The notes below the pieces were generated by a model. The model made no database searches and was not told the origin of the DNA. It was given only the letters and a program-made list of their open reading frames with translations. The translations under genes and the position numbers were made by a program. A DNA stretch of 64,000 bases from Microbacterium ureisolvens (lineage in GTDB: Bacteria; Actinomycetota; Actinomycetes; Actinomycetales; Microbacteriaceae). Shown piece after piece: positions 26,487 to 33,949 of this stretch (positions are counted from its first letter, which is position 1; the number at the start of each line of letters is the position of its first letter). The stretch covers positions 186,001-250,000 of the forward strand of contig NZ_JAEUAX010000006.1 in the NCBI RefSeq assembly GCF_019511645.1, in the 5' to 3' direction.

Positions 26487-27146
26487 GTGACCGCCGTCCT
26501 CACTATCGATCTTGCAGATGTCGACAGATACGCCGACGCACTCAGTGCGGCAGCCAAAGCGATCGCGACCGGCGACGTCGTAGAGGCGCGCGAGATCATC
26601 GGACCGATCGCCTTCGAACGCTGGGAGGGGCGGCTCCGCTACGCAGCAAATGCTGGCACAACCTCGGATCCGGTCGAGCGCCGCGCCCGCGACGTCACCG
26701 ACCGAATGCGCGCGCAGGTCTTCCTTCGTGACGAGATGACCTGCACGTACTGCGGCGGGCGATGCATCCCGAGGAATGTCCTCGTCGCGTTCAGCGACCT
26801 GTTCCCTGACGAACTGCCATACCACCAGAACTACCGGCGCGGTGCGATCCACCCGATGTACTGGGCGCTTGCACCGGAAGCGGACCACACACTCGCTCAC
26901 GCACGCGGCGGTACCGGCGACATCGCGAACCTCACGACCCTCCACACTATGTGCAACGCGCGCAAGTCGGACTCGCTCGTCACTGAACTGCCCACGGTCG
27001 ACAGGCCGGCGCACGTGGTCGGATGGGACGGCCTCCTCGAGGCCTACCGGAGCATCGTCGCGCTTGGTAACTCTCACGGCCGGCGACACTCGGCCGCCGG
27101 CTATCACCGGCGATGGCTACGGCACTTCTCACTAGAACCCGTGTAG
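26487..27146 (+). CDS. HNH endonuclease
   Basis: Protein of 219 residues. The HNH domain is complete: C86-x2-C89 (CTYCGGRC), DH at 133-134 (EADHTLAHARGG), N148, H153 and C156 (HTMCNARK). Metal-binding cysteines and the catalytic His are present. The N-terminal 80 residues are helical and unrecognised. The GTG start at 26487 is supported by TACAGT ending 6 nt upstream; the frame opens at 26397. It is transcribed away from the exonuclease-BRCT gene and could be a restriction or homing-type nuclease. Confidence 0.8.
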   Translation: MTAVLTIDLADVDRYADALSAAAKAIATGDVVEAREIIGPIAFERWEGRLRYAANAGTTSDPVERRARDVTDRMRAQVFLRDEMTCTYCGGRCIPRNVLVAFSDLFPDELPYHQNYRRGAIHPMYWALAPEADHTLAHARGGTGDIANLTTLHTMCNARKSDSLVTELPTVDRPAHVVGWDGLLEAYRSIVALGNSHGRRHSAAGYHRRWLRHFSLEPV

Positions 27147-27289
27147 GCGTCGCCGCTCACTCCAGCCTCCCGATACGCGCTCGGCAACCTCAATCGAGAA
27201 CGCTGTGGCCTGCCCGCGACCCACCCCTCTCGCGCATTGCCCGCTTGCGGATTGCCAGTAAGGACACCACTACGTGACATGTCGGTGGC

Positions 27290-28063
27290 GTGCGCGAAGA
27301 TACGCACGTGTCGTTCAGTACTCGCCCGAGGCCGGCAGTCGCAGGTGATCTTCCCTCCGTGCTCGCGCTCGCGCGAGCGGAATTCGACGACACAAGCGTC
27401 GTCACCTCCCGTGACCTCGCCGGCTGGGTCGAGCACAAGACCCCCACGCTCGTCGTTCACGACGAGACCGGCGGGCTAATCGGATACGCTCGCGCAAAGC
27501 CCAATCAAGCGTTCGGCGTATCTCGGTCCGACGGCCAGACGGCCATACTCGCGCACATCGCGGTAGTTCCGGAGCATCGTGGTGTGGGGATCGGGCGATC
27601 GCTTCACGACCGAACTCTGCGGACGCTAGCGATGCTGGGTTTCAGTCGAGTGTTCGCGCAGGTGCCGGACGACTTGTCGTCGTGGTACAAAGAGCGGGGG
27701 TGGACGGTTCACCCACCTGGCGAGGTCGTCGCTTGGGTCGAGCCTCCCAACGTCCAAGACGACGAACTGATGCCGAGCGCGAGCTCGAGGACCTTCTCGC
27801 CCATTCTGTGCATGGAGTTCCTTCCGAGGTACCCCGTGCTCGCTGAGCGTTGGATTGGCGATGCACGACCTCTGCTGAACTGGACCCTGGACGGTCGCGC
27901 CAGTCCTGAGCTGCTCCAGCCGCGTGTCGGCGAAGCTCTGGCGGGATTGCTCACTCGCGAGCCCGACCTGGCCGCGCGATTGCCGCAGGCACTATGTGAC
28001 GCGGTAGTCGGCACGGACGCCGAGAGCCCTCTCGCGAGAACTCTTCTGGCTCTCGGCCGGTAA
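27290..28063 (+). CDS. GNAT-family N-acetyltransferase
   Basis: Protein of about 257 residues. The acetyl-CoA site reads HRGVGIGRSL (R-G-x-G-x-G) after AILAHIAVVPE, at about residues 100-115. An extra C-terminal region of about 100 residues, with an Arg/Leu-rich helix set, follows the domain. The start is GTG 27290 or GTG 27308. The substrate is unknown. Acetyltransferases on islands may act as toxins or in tailoring; no antitoxin-like partner is adjacent. Confidence 0.75.
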   Translation: MREDTHVSFSTRPRPAVAGDLPSVLALARAEFDDTSVVTSRDLAGWVEHKTPTLVVHDETGGLIGYARAKPNQAFGVSRSDGQTAILAHIAVVPEHRGVGIGRSLHDRTLRTLAMLGFSRVFAQVPDDLSSWYKERGWTVHPPGEVVAWVEPPNVQDDELMPSASSRTFSPILCMEFLPRYPVLAERWIGDARPLLNWTLDGRASPELLQPRVGEALAGLLTREPDLAARLPQALCDAVVGTDAESPLARTLLALGR

Positions 28064-28430
28064 GGGTTAGGCGCAGGCGCATCGCCCCGAGCCGGCTCGA
28101 CGTTTCTTACGCGCCGCGGGGTTCGCATGAATGAACGGAATGCGCGCCGGGGGCGCCGCTAGCGTCCGTCGCGCGTTAGGGGATCACGTTGGATGCTGCG
28201 GGTTACCCAGGCGTCCAGATCGGACGGGACTGTGCGCGCTCCTTGAATTCAGTTCTCACTGCCCGGTTGCTGAGGAAGTAGGGGTGCGCTGAGTTGTGGT
28301 CGGTTCAACGCGGGCCAGGTGGCCGAGATAAGGCTGGGTTCAACCGTCCACGATGAGTCGTGCTCGAAGATGGCGACGCGAGCATGGCGGGTCCTCGCCG
28401 GCAACTCGATCTGATCGATAGGTTGATCAC
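28064..28430. other. Gene-free stretch of 367 bp
   Basis: No convincing coding frame was found. It ends with the leaderless promoter of the next gene: TAGGTT at 28419-28424 is 6 nt before the GTG. A GGTTCAAC direct repeat occurs near 28301 and 28329. Nothing else was recognised. Confidence 0.4.
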
Positions 28431-29399
28431 GTGTCGTCGCCCGCCTTCCGCCTGCGCGCTGGTGACGTCGTCACGCGCGCAGAACTCGTGGTGGAGTACG
28501 GCGGGAGTGTTCAGTCTGGCGGCATCGTTCCGAGCAACACGTCCAACTCCGTCTTCGTGTTCACTGACCCGGCCGAGGGCACACAGTTTGGCTACGTCTA
28601 CGACGGCTTCTCCCCCGACGGGAGCGCGTTCCACTACACAGGTGCTGGGCGCGACGGGGACCAGAAGCTCAGTGGCAGCAACTCCCCGATCCTGACCCAC
28701 GCCGCGAAGGGCCGCTCGCTCCATGCGTTCAGCGCGGCGGGCGTCGTGGCGGGATCGAGCACGAAGCTTCAGCGATACATCGGTGAGTTCATCCTCGACC
28801 CTGAGATGCCGTTTGAGCGCATGCCGGCACTCGATCGCGGCGGAGCTCTGCGCACAGTCCTCGTCTTCCGGCTACTCCCGGTGAGCGCGATCCCTGATGA
28901 CATCGTCGAGTTGGTTGGTTACTCGGGAGTCGCGCGCGAGCCGCATGCCATCTCCGTTCCGGTCGAGATCAACTCCACCGAGTTCTTCGAGACGGCGGAT
29001 CGCGCAGGTGGAATGGCGGTGCGGCGCGAGTCGCAACTTGTTGACGAGTTCATCGCGCATCAAGTCGGGCACACCTTCTCTCGCTGGGCGATCAACCTCC
29101 CCACCGAGCGCACCCGGCTTCTCACCGACATTTATGACGAGGCCGATCACACCCTGTACGAAGCGAAGGCGATCGCCGGCCGCTCAGACCTCCGCATGGC
29201 GGTTGGTCAGCTCTACGACTACCGCCGCCATGTACACGTCGAAGACTTGCGCTGTGCGGTCCTTCTTCCTGAACGTCCCACCGCTGACCTCCGGGATCTT
29301 CTCCACGATGCCGGACTTGGGCTTGCCTTCCGCGAGCAGAGAACCTTCGTGGTTGAGCCGCCCAACACCTCAGATCGAGGAGAGCGGCTGTACCAGTGA
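28431..29399 (+). CDS. Putative type IV restriction enzyme: SRA/ScoMcrA-like domain plus PD-(D/E)XK nuclease
   Basis: Protein of 322 residues. Residues about 10-165 resemble the SRA-like domain of ScoMcrA-type enzymes, with YDGFSPDGSAFHYTGAG at 57-73 followed by GDQ; SRA domains flip out and read modified cytosine or a modified backbone. Residues about 225-275 show a PD-(D/E)XK nuclease site: D239, E244-A-K246 in DHTLYEAKA, then GQLYDYRRH. Its GTG start has TAGGTT 6 nt upstream. The last codon overlaps the Nudix gene start by 4 nt, so both proteins are made together. The modified-DNA target is an inference from domain similarity. Confidence 0.7.
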   Translation: MSSPAFRLRAGDVVTRAELVVEYGGSVQSGGIVPSNTSNSVFVFTDPAEGTQFGYVYDGFSPDGSAFHYTGAGRDGDQKLSGSNSPILTHAAKGRSLHAFSAAGVVAGSSTKLQRYIGEFILDPEMPFERMPALDRGGALRTVLVFRLLPVSAIPDDIVELVGYSGVAREPHAISVPVEINSTEFFETADRAGGMAVRRESQLVDEFIAHQVGHTFSRWAINLPTERTRLLTDIYDEADHTLYEAKAIAGRSDLRMAVGQLYDYRRHVHVEDLRCAVLLPERPTADLRDLLHDAGLGLAFREQRTFVVEPPNTSDRGERLYQ

Positions 29400-29797
29400 C
29401 ACGGCGTTTCAACGTGGTCGGCGCGGTCATCGTGAGCGACGAACGTGTGCTCGCAGCGAAGCGAGGGCCGAGCGGAAGCCTGCCCAACATGTGGGAGTTC
29501 CCCGGCGGAAAAGTCGAGGACGGCGAGTCGCCGCGAGAGGCGCTCGCTCGCGAAATTGGCGAGGAGTTGCTCGTCGACGTCAGAGTCGGCGAGGAGATAG
29601 TCTCGACGACTCACGACTACGAGTTCGGGGTCGTGACGCTGACCACGTACTACTGCGAACTCCGTTCCGGGACGCCGCAGCTCACCGAGCACGCGGCGCT
29701 TCGCTGGCTCACGCCGGACGAGCTCTCTTCGGTGGAGTGGGCGCCGGCTGACCTGCCAGCAGTCGAACGCGTCCGCTCGGATCTTCGAACCGGATAG
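29396..29797 (+). CDS. Nudix hydrolase (MutT-like)
   Basis: Protein of 133 residues with a complete Nudix box: GGKVEDGESPREALAREIGEEL at about residues 37-58, in which the final REIGEE supplies the metal-binding glutamates. MutT-type members hydrolyse 8-oxo-dGTP or other nucleoside diphosphate derivatives. The N-terminal VVGAVIVSDERVLAAKR strand is also typical. The GTG start overlaps the stop of the restriction-like gene (GTGA), which implies a functional link, for example removing modified nucleotides or a signal molecule. Confidence 0.88.
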   Translation: MTRRFNVVGAVIVSDERVLAAKRGPSGSLPNMWEFPGGKVEDGESPREALAREIGEELLVDVRVGEEIVSTTHDYEFGVVTLTTYYCELRSGTPQLTEHAALRWLTPDELSSVEWAPADLPAVERVRSDLRTG

Positions 29798-30224
29798 GTA
29801 AGGTGGCTTTCCGCCCGTCTTGTCAGGCGCCGCGGCGGCCCCAGCCCACCCTCGCATCCGTCGCGCGGAGTGCGGTGACCGTGGAGTAACGAGACCCGGA
29901 GCGCCAGCGGAGGGCCGCGCTTACGCCGCTGTGAGTCTTGACGAGGCTGGTCTGGGACTGGCTGGCTGAGTGGTGTTGGTCGCCTTCGTCTGGTCGTGAC
30001 TGACTATGCCGTTGGCCCTTCATGGGCCTTGCTTTCGACATGTCCGTCCGGGCGAGGGCGGCCGGCGCCTCCCGGTCCACCTCGATGGCCTGATTAGAAG
30101 CCTGCTCGACCCCCTTCCGGGGATTGTGGCCCGTCACAGTGATGCCTCGATGTGGCTCTCTCCCGGCCGGCGCCGGCCGTCGCGCGGCCGAGCCCGTATT
30201 CCATCGAGGAAGGACCGATCCGCA
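29798..30224. other. Gene-free stretch, includes left flank of IS110 element
   Basis: 427 bp upstream of the transposase. No coding frame is convincing. A GC-rich segment with imperfect inverted repeats (GGCCGGCGCC near 30059 and CCGGCGCCGGCC near 30167) lies ahead of the transposase. IS110 elements lack clear terminal repeats, so the exact end is not defined. Confidence 0.4.
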
Positions 30225-31334
30225 ATGACGATCGTCGCGCACTCCCATCCATTCGTCATCGGCGTGGACACTCACGCGAAGACACACACCTATGCCGTCG
30301 TACAGACGACGTCCGGTCAGCTCCTGGGCACCGAGGAGTTCCCGACCACCCCGCAAGGCATCGCTCGTGCAATGAGCTGGTCCGGCCGTCTGACCGGAGG
30401 CGACGCCGCAACCCTGTGGGCGATCGAGGGCATCGCCACCTACGGGGCAAGACTGGCCCGGGCCGCAGCCGAGAGCGGCTACGCGGTGGTCGAAGCACCC
30501 CGGATGAACGCGAAGACCCGGCACGGGGTCGGCAAGTCCGATCCGTTGGACGCGCGCGCAATCGCCACAGCGGTCCTTCCGGTGGAGGAGGACCGGTTGT
30601 GTCGTCCCCGCGCCGACGACGGGACCCGTCAAGCGCTGCGTGTGCTGGTCGCCGCCCGCGATCAGATGGCGGCCGAGAAGACGATGAACATCAACGCGCT
30701 CATCGCACTGCTGCGAGCCAACGAGCTCGGCATCGATGCCCGCAAGCCGCTCATCATGGATCAAATCGGGCAAGTGTCGCGATGGCACCACCGGACCGAG
30801 CCGCTCGCTCTCGCCACTGCACGGCACGAGGCGATCCGCCTGGCCCACCGCATCCTTGATCTCCACCACGCTCTGGGAGAGAACTATGCGCGCCTGACCG
30901 AACTCATCACCGCAAGCCCCGCCGCGCCACTGCTCGAGGAAACCGGCGTCGGTGCTTACACCGCTGCGGTCATCCTCACCGCGTGGTCGCACCCCGGCAG
31001 AGTCCGAAACGAGGCCGCGTTCGCATCCCTCGCCGGCGTGAACCCCATCCCCGCTTCCAGCGGCAACACCACGAGGCACCGCCTCAACCGGGGCGGAGAC
31101 CGGCGCTTGAACAGAGCGTTGCACTTTGTCGCGATAACCCGCATGAGCCGCGACCCTGCGACCAAGGCTTATGTCGCCAAGCGCGTCGGCGAAGGACGCA
31201 CGCGATCTGAGATCCGCCGTTGCATCAAACGCTACGTCGCCCGACACCTTTACCGAACCCTCAACGTCCTCTACGACGATGCACTCGGAACCGCACACGC
31301 CTCGGACTCCGCCCTCGCTCCGACAATCGGCTGA
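30225..31334 (+). CDS. IS110-family transposase
   Basis: Predicted DEDD transposase of 369 residues from ATG 30225, with GAGGAAGGA upstream; the frame stays open to 30006. The N-terminal DEDD catalytic domain has FVIGVDTHAKTHTYAV (first Asp), WAIEGIATYG (Glu) and KSDPLDARAIA (the Asp pair). The C-terminal transposase_20 domain has LEETGVGAYTAAVILTAW and FASLAGVNPIPASSG with the nucleophilic Ser. The frame is intact, so the element may be active. It has inserted downstream of the restriction/Nudix pair, or came as part of the island. Confidence 0.92.
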   Translation: MTIVAHSHPFVIGVDTHAKTHTYAVVQTTSGQLLGTEEFPTTPQGIARAMSWSGRLTGGDAATLWAIEGIATYGARLARAAAESGYAVVEAPRMNAKTRHGVGKSDPLDARAIATAVLPVEEDRLCRPRADDGTRQALRVLVAARDQMAAEKTMNINALIALLRANELGIDARKPLIMDQIGQVSRWHHRTEPLALATARHEAIRLAHRILDLHHALGENYARLTELITASPAAPLLEETGVGAYTAAVILTAWSHPGRVRNEAAFASLAGVNPIPASSGNTTRHRLNRGGDRRLNRALHFVAITRMSRDPATKAYVAKRVGEGRTRSEIRRCIKRYVARHLYRTLNVLYDDALGTAHASDSALAPTIG

Positions 31335-31483
31335 TCAAGCGGGGAGGGGGCGACGTAGTGCCCGAGCGAGCGATGCTAAGCGCCGCTCGCAGCGCAGCGG
31401 AGAGCGGAGTCTGCAAAAGCGAACGACAGGAACGGAGTCGTCAACGCCCCGCTACACTCTCGCCGTCTGAGGGAGATGAGCGG

Positions 31484-31744
31484 CTACCCCAACCCCGTCC
31501 AAACGAAGAAGGCGTACACACCGTTGGATAGCTCTGCCGCGGCGTAAGTCACGACTTGGCCATCAGGATCGGCGGCGAGGTAGACGTCTGCCGAGTGCCG
31601 CTGCTGAGGATACGAGGGATGTGCAACGGGTATCGCCCGCCGCGATCCAGACCACTTCTGCCGCCATGGATCGACGCCGCGAATGTCGATCGGCTCGCCC
31701 TCGCTCACCACGCCAGCAAGCTCCCAACCGGGAGGCGCTAACAC
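31484..31744 (-). CDS. Hypothetical short protein
   Basis: About 86 residues starting GTG 31744 and ending in YAFFVWTGLG. It contains three Trp, several Gly and Pro, and no membrane segment. No family was recognised. It is the last gene inside the right end of the element. No ribosome site is clear, so the start is uncertain. Confidence 0.4.
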   Translation of the reverse strand: MLAPPGWELAGVVSEGEPIDIRGVDPWRQKWSGSRRAIPVAHPSYPQQRHSADVYLAADPDGQVVTYAAAELSNGVYAFFVWTGLG

Positions 31745-31977
31745 CAGTATCCGCTCATGCTGACGAGCCTACGACCGGCGCGACATCGGATCAGCAGATC
31801 CGACGTATTGATGCACGCGGACGTGCTCAGCGTTGACAAACATAGAAGCGTCGAAAGCACTGCACGGAGCGTGGCGGATGTGCGACACTGACGAAGGAGC
31901 CGTGGTGCCCTTCGGTAACGACGGCGTCGACCAGCAGCATCCCTCATCGCTCCGACATCGGGCCCTCGCGGCAGCAG

Positions 31978-31998
31978 TTTTGCCCACACTTTGCCCAC
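31978..31998 (+). repeat. Putative integrase arm-type sites, right end
   Basis: One exact copy of ACTTTGCCCAC at 31988-31998, preceded by a 9/11 copy at 31977-31987 and followed by the partial copy ACTTTGG at 31999-32005. They have the same 11-bp periodicity and orientation as the left-end pair, and lie about 120 bp before the right attachment repeat. Confidence 0.6.
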
Positions 31999-32117
31999 AC
32001 TTTGGCGAGAACGACCCCGAATCAGCCGGATCGAGACGGGTCGACGAACCCCGAAAACCCACGGAATTCCGCGATTCTCGGATCGAAACGGATCGAGGCG
32101 GCGACCATGTGGCGTGA

Positions 32118-32138
32118 TTCGACTCCCGCCGTCGCGTC
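32118..32138 (+). repeat. Right attachment site (21-bp direct repeat)
   Basis: Perfect 21-bp match to 2369-2389, in the same orientation. No upstream tRNA body is present here, so it is the duplicated 3' fragment left by integration. Confidence 0.85.
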
Positions 32139-32164
32139 CGATCTGGAAGGGCTGCTCGTGCTGC

Positions 32165-32345
32165 GGGCACGCGTGCGGGCAGCGAGCACGAGAGCGGGCA
32201 GCGAGCACGAGAGCGAACCCCCAGGCCGAGCGTGCGCGCGAGGATGCCCACCGCGCCCAGAAGGATCGCCACCTCCGCCATACTCTGCGCGCCCGCAGTA
32301 CCGACGACAGCTCACAGCGACTGCGGCAGGACTCCGGCCGGCGAT
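32165..32345 (-). pseudogene. Decayed fragment of the membrane protein gene at 46842-47492
   Basis: On the minus strand the fragment translates to VLPQSL, an in-frame stop, then AVVGTAGAQS and AEVAILLGAVGILARTLGLG. The intact gene at 46842-47492 has VLPQLLFAVAGATGAQI and AEVAILLGAVGFLARTLGLG. DNA similarity is high over about 150 bp, and a direct duplication of GCGGGCAGCGAGCACGAGA lies inside the 3' part. The remaining gene is missing. It starts about 25 bp beyond the right attachment site. Confidence 0.8.
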
Positions 32346-32370
32346 TCTCGGCGCAGGTATCGTTTGAATC

Positions 32371-32997
32371 ATGGAGCCGGTCACGCTGGGCGATGATGAG
32401 GTGCTGCTCAGCAGACCGGTGGAGGACGACATCGCCGCCCTCGTCGAGCACTGCGCTGATCCGGAGATTGTCGCGTTCACCACCGTGCCCGTGCCCTACG
32501 ACCGCGACTACGCCACGAGGTACGTTCAGGAACTGGTACCGCAACGCTGGGCCAGTGGCAAGAAGCTCGTATGGGGGATCCGGCGCCGCCAGCTACCGGG
32601 CCGCTTGCTCGGCGTCATCAATCTGTTCGACGTAGATACCGGTCGTGGTACTGCGGAGGTGGGCTATTGGCTGGCCAAAGAAGGCCGCGGTAAGGGAATC
32701 GCGACGAGGGCAGTGTCGATCGTCCTCGATTACGCGTTCCTGGCGGAGTCGGCTGGAGGGCTCGGCCTGTTCCGCGTGCAATGGACGGCCGCGGTGGAGA
32801 ACGCGGCGTCGCGTCGCGTCGCGGAGCACGTCGGCCTCAGGTACGAAGGCTTGCTGAGAGGCGCGCTCGTCCTGCGCGGGCGCCGCACCGATGCTCTGCG
32901 TGCGGCGGTTCTCGCCTCCGATGAGAGGGTGCCGCAGGAATGGGTGATAGCCGACGAGGCGCTCCACACCCTCTCCCTTCCGGGACCGTACAACTGA
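32371..32997 (+). CDS. GNAT-family acetyltransferase (RimJ/RimL type)
   Basis: Protein of 208 residues. The pattern is that of ribosomal-protein-alanine acetyltransferase relatives: LLSRPVEDDIAALVEH at the N-terminus, AEVGYWLAKEGRGKGIATRAV for the acetyl-CoA site (about residues 92-112), and AAVENAASRRVAEHVGLRYEG near the end. ATG 32371 has TATCGT 7 nt upstream, a leaderless arrangement. The substrate could be a protein N-terminus or a small amine. First intact chromosomal gene after the element. Confidence 0.85.
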   Translation: MEPVTLGDDEVLLSRPVEDDIAALVEHCADPEIVAFTTVPVPYDRDYATRYVQELVPQRWASGKKLVWGIRRRQLPGRLLGVINLFDVDTGRGTAEVGYWLAKEGRGKGIATRAVSIVLDYAFLAESAGGLGLFRVQWTAAVENAASRRVAEHVGLRYEGLLRGALVLRGRRTDALRAAVLASDERVPQEWVIADEALHTLSLPGPYN

Positions 32998-33379
32998 GGT
33001 CACGGCGCCGCGTACGGCGCCCCGGCGCCGGGCGCACTCCCTCAAGCGACAACTCCACGAGGGACTGGCCCCCTGCACCTGCCAGAAGCGTGGCGCTTAT
33101 GCGACGCGAGTCCATGCGCATCTCACGGCAAGCTCGCTCTCGCCGCGCGCAGCCGTCGACCCAGACACTGCCGCTGCCGCTGCCGCTGCGCGAACCCTCG
33201 GCCGCCAGGTGCCTGGCAATCGTCTGACTCGGCCAGAGAGCGAGCTGTGGGAACACCTGGCCTCGCGACCCACGCGAGCGGTCGAGTTTCGCTAATGCGA
33301 AGATATTTGCTTTAGCCTGATCCCTCCTGTACGCTGACACGTATCGCGAAATTCTTCGCATTAAGGGATAGGATGAGAA
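32998..33379. other. 382-bp intergenic region with the SnoaL-gene promoter
   Basis: The left two thirds hold nothing recognisable. The right third contains the promoter and two operators described separately. The last 20 bp carry a purine-rich ribosome site (AAGGGATAGGATGAG) for the SnoaL-like gene. Confidence 0.5.
33297..33359 (+). promoter_or_regulatory. Promoter flanked by two palindromic operators
   Basis: The promoter is TTGCTT (33307-33312), 17 bp, TACGCT (33330-33335). One operator, GCGAAGATATTTGC at 33297-33310, overlaps the -35. The other, GCGAAATTCTTCGC at 33346-33359, a perfect GCGAA-N4-TTCGC palindrome, lies at about +5 to +18. The pair also forms an 11-bp inverted repeat TAATGCGAAGA/TCTTCGCATTA. 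Position and symmetry fit repression, probably by the TetR protein encoded downstream. Confidence 0.7.
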
Positions 33380-33853
33380 ATGACCACAAGCACTGACACC
33401 ACTGTCCGCGACGCCGCGCAGCAGGCGTTCCAGAGCCACCTCGATCTGCTGTCGGCTGGTCGAATCCCCGAGTGGGTCGAGCTGTTCACCGACGACGGGG
33501 TGCTGGAGTTCCCTTACGGGCCGGAGGGTTTTCCGAAGGCCGTCACCGGGAAGACCGAACTCTACGACTACATGCGGAACTTCCCCGAGCACTTCGCGGT
33601 CGAGTTCAGCGCGCCAGTGTTCCACCTCACGGTCGACCCGACTTTGGTCATCGCGGAGTTCTCCAGCACGGGGCACGCCATCACGACGGGGCGCCCCTAC
33701 AACCAGCGCTACATCTCCGTCGTGGAGACCGTCGACGGGCGTATCCGCCGCTATGTCGACTTCTGGAACCCGCAGACGGCTGCTGATGCGGTGCGGGGTG
33801 GGGTCGATGGCGTGTTCGCGACGATTGAGGCGACTTCCACGGCCGATGCCTGA
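33380..33853 (+). CDS. SnoaL-like/PhzA-PhzB-type NTF2-fold protein
   Basis: Protein of 157 residues with the NTF2-like layout: helical N-terminus, then WVELFTDDGVLEFPYGPEGF at 31-50 and the C-terminal RYISVVETVDGRIRRYVDFWNP. PhzA/B-like and SnoaL-like members are small isomerases, cyclases or dehydratases; active residues differ among them, so the reaction cannot be assigned. It is transcribed from a promoter with two operators and followed by a strong hairpin, then by a TetR gene that probably controls it. Confidence 0.8.
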   Translation: MTTSTDTTVRDAAQQAFQSHLDLLSAGRIPEWVELFTDDGVLEFPYGPEGFPKAVTGKTELYDYMRNFPEHFAVEFSAPVFHLTVDPTLVIAEFSSTGHAITTGRPYNQRYISVVETVDGRIRRYVDFWNPQTAADAVRGGVDGVFATIEATSTADA

Positions 33854-33858
33854 GCCGC

Positions 33859-33897
33859 GCACGGGGACGCTGCAGCGTGGATGCAGCGTCCCCGTGC
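33859..33897 (+). terminator. Strong hairpin, transcription terminator
   Basis: A 16-bp perfect stem, GCACGGGGACGCTGCA with its complement, closes around a 7-nt loop, starting 6 bp after the SnoaL-like stop. A T-tract is lacking, as is common in high-GC actinobacteria. Confidence 0.8.
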
Positions 33898-33949
33898 TCA
33901 CGCCCCCGATAGCCCGTCGACGCGACAGCACGGTCAATAGGATGGCCCG

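Larger units (their letters stand above)
2369..32138. mobile_element. Integrative mobilizable element / defence island (about 29.8 kb)
   Basis: The boundaries are a 21-bp perfect direct repeat (starts TTCGACTCCC, ends GTCGCGTC) at 2369-2389 and 32118-32138, the left copy being the 3' end of a tRNA-like sequence. Inside lie a tyrosine integrase, an excisionase-like HTH protein, a MobF-type relaxase, an iteron array and a dense set of restriction and toxin genes. No VirB/VirD4-like transfer genes are seen, so transfer would need a helper. Base composition of much cargo (15-31 kb) is visibly less GC-rich than the flanks. Integrase-mediated integration at a tRNA 3' end is the established mechanism for such elements; the boundaries here are read directly from the repeat. 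Confidence 0.85.
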
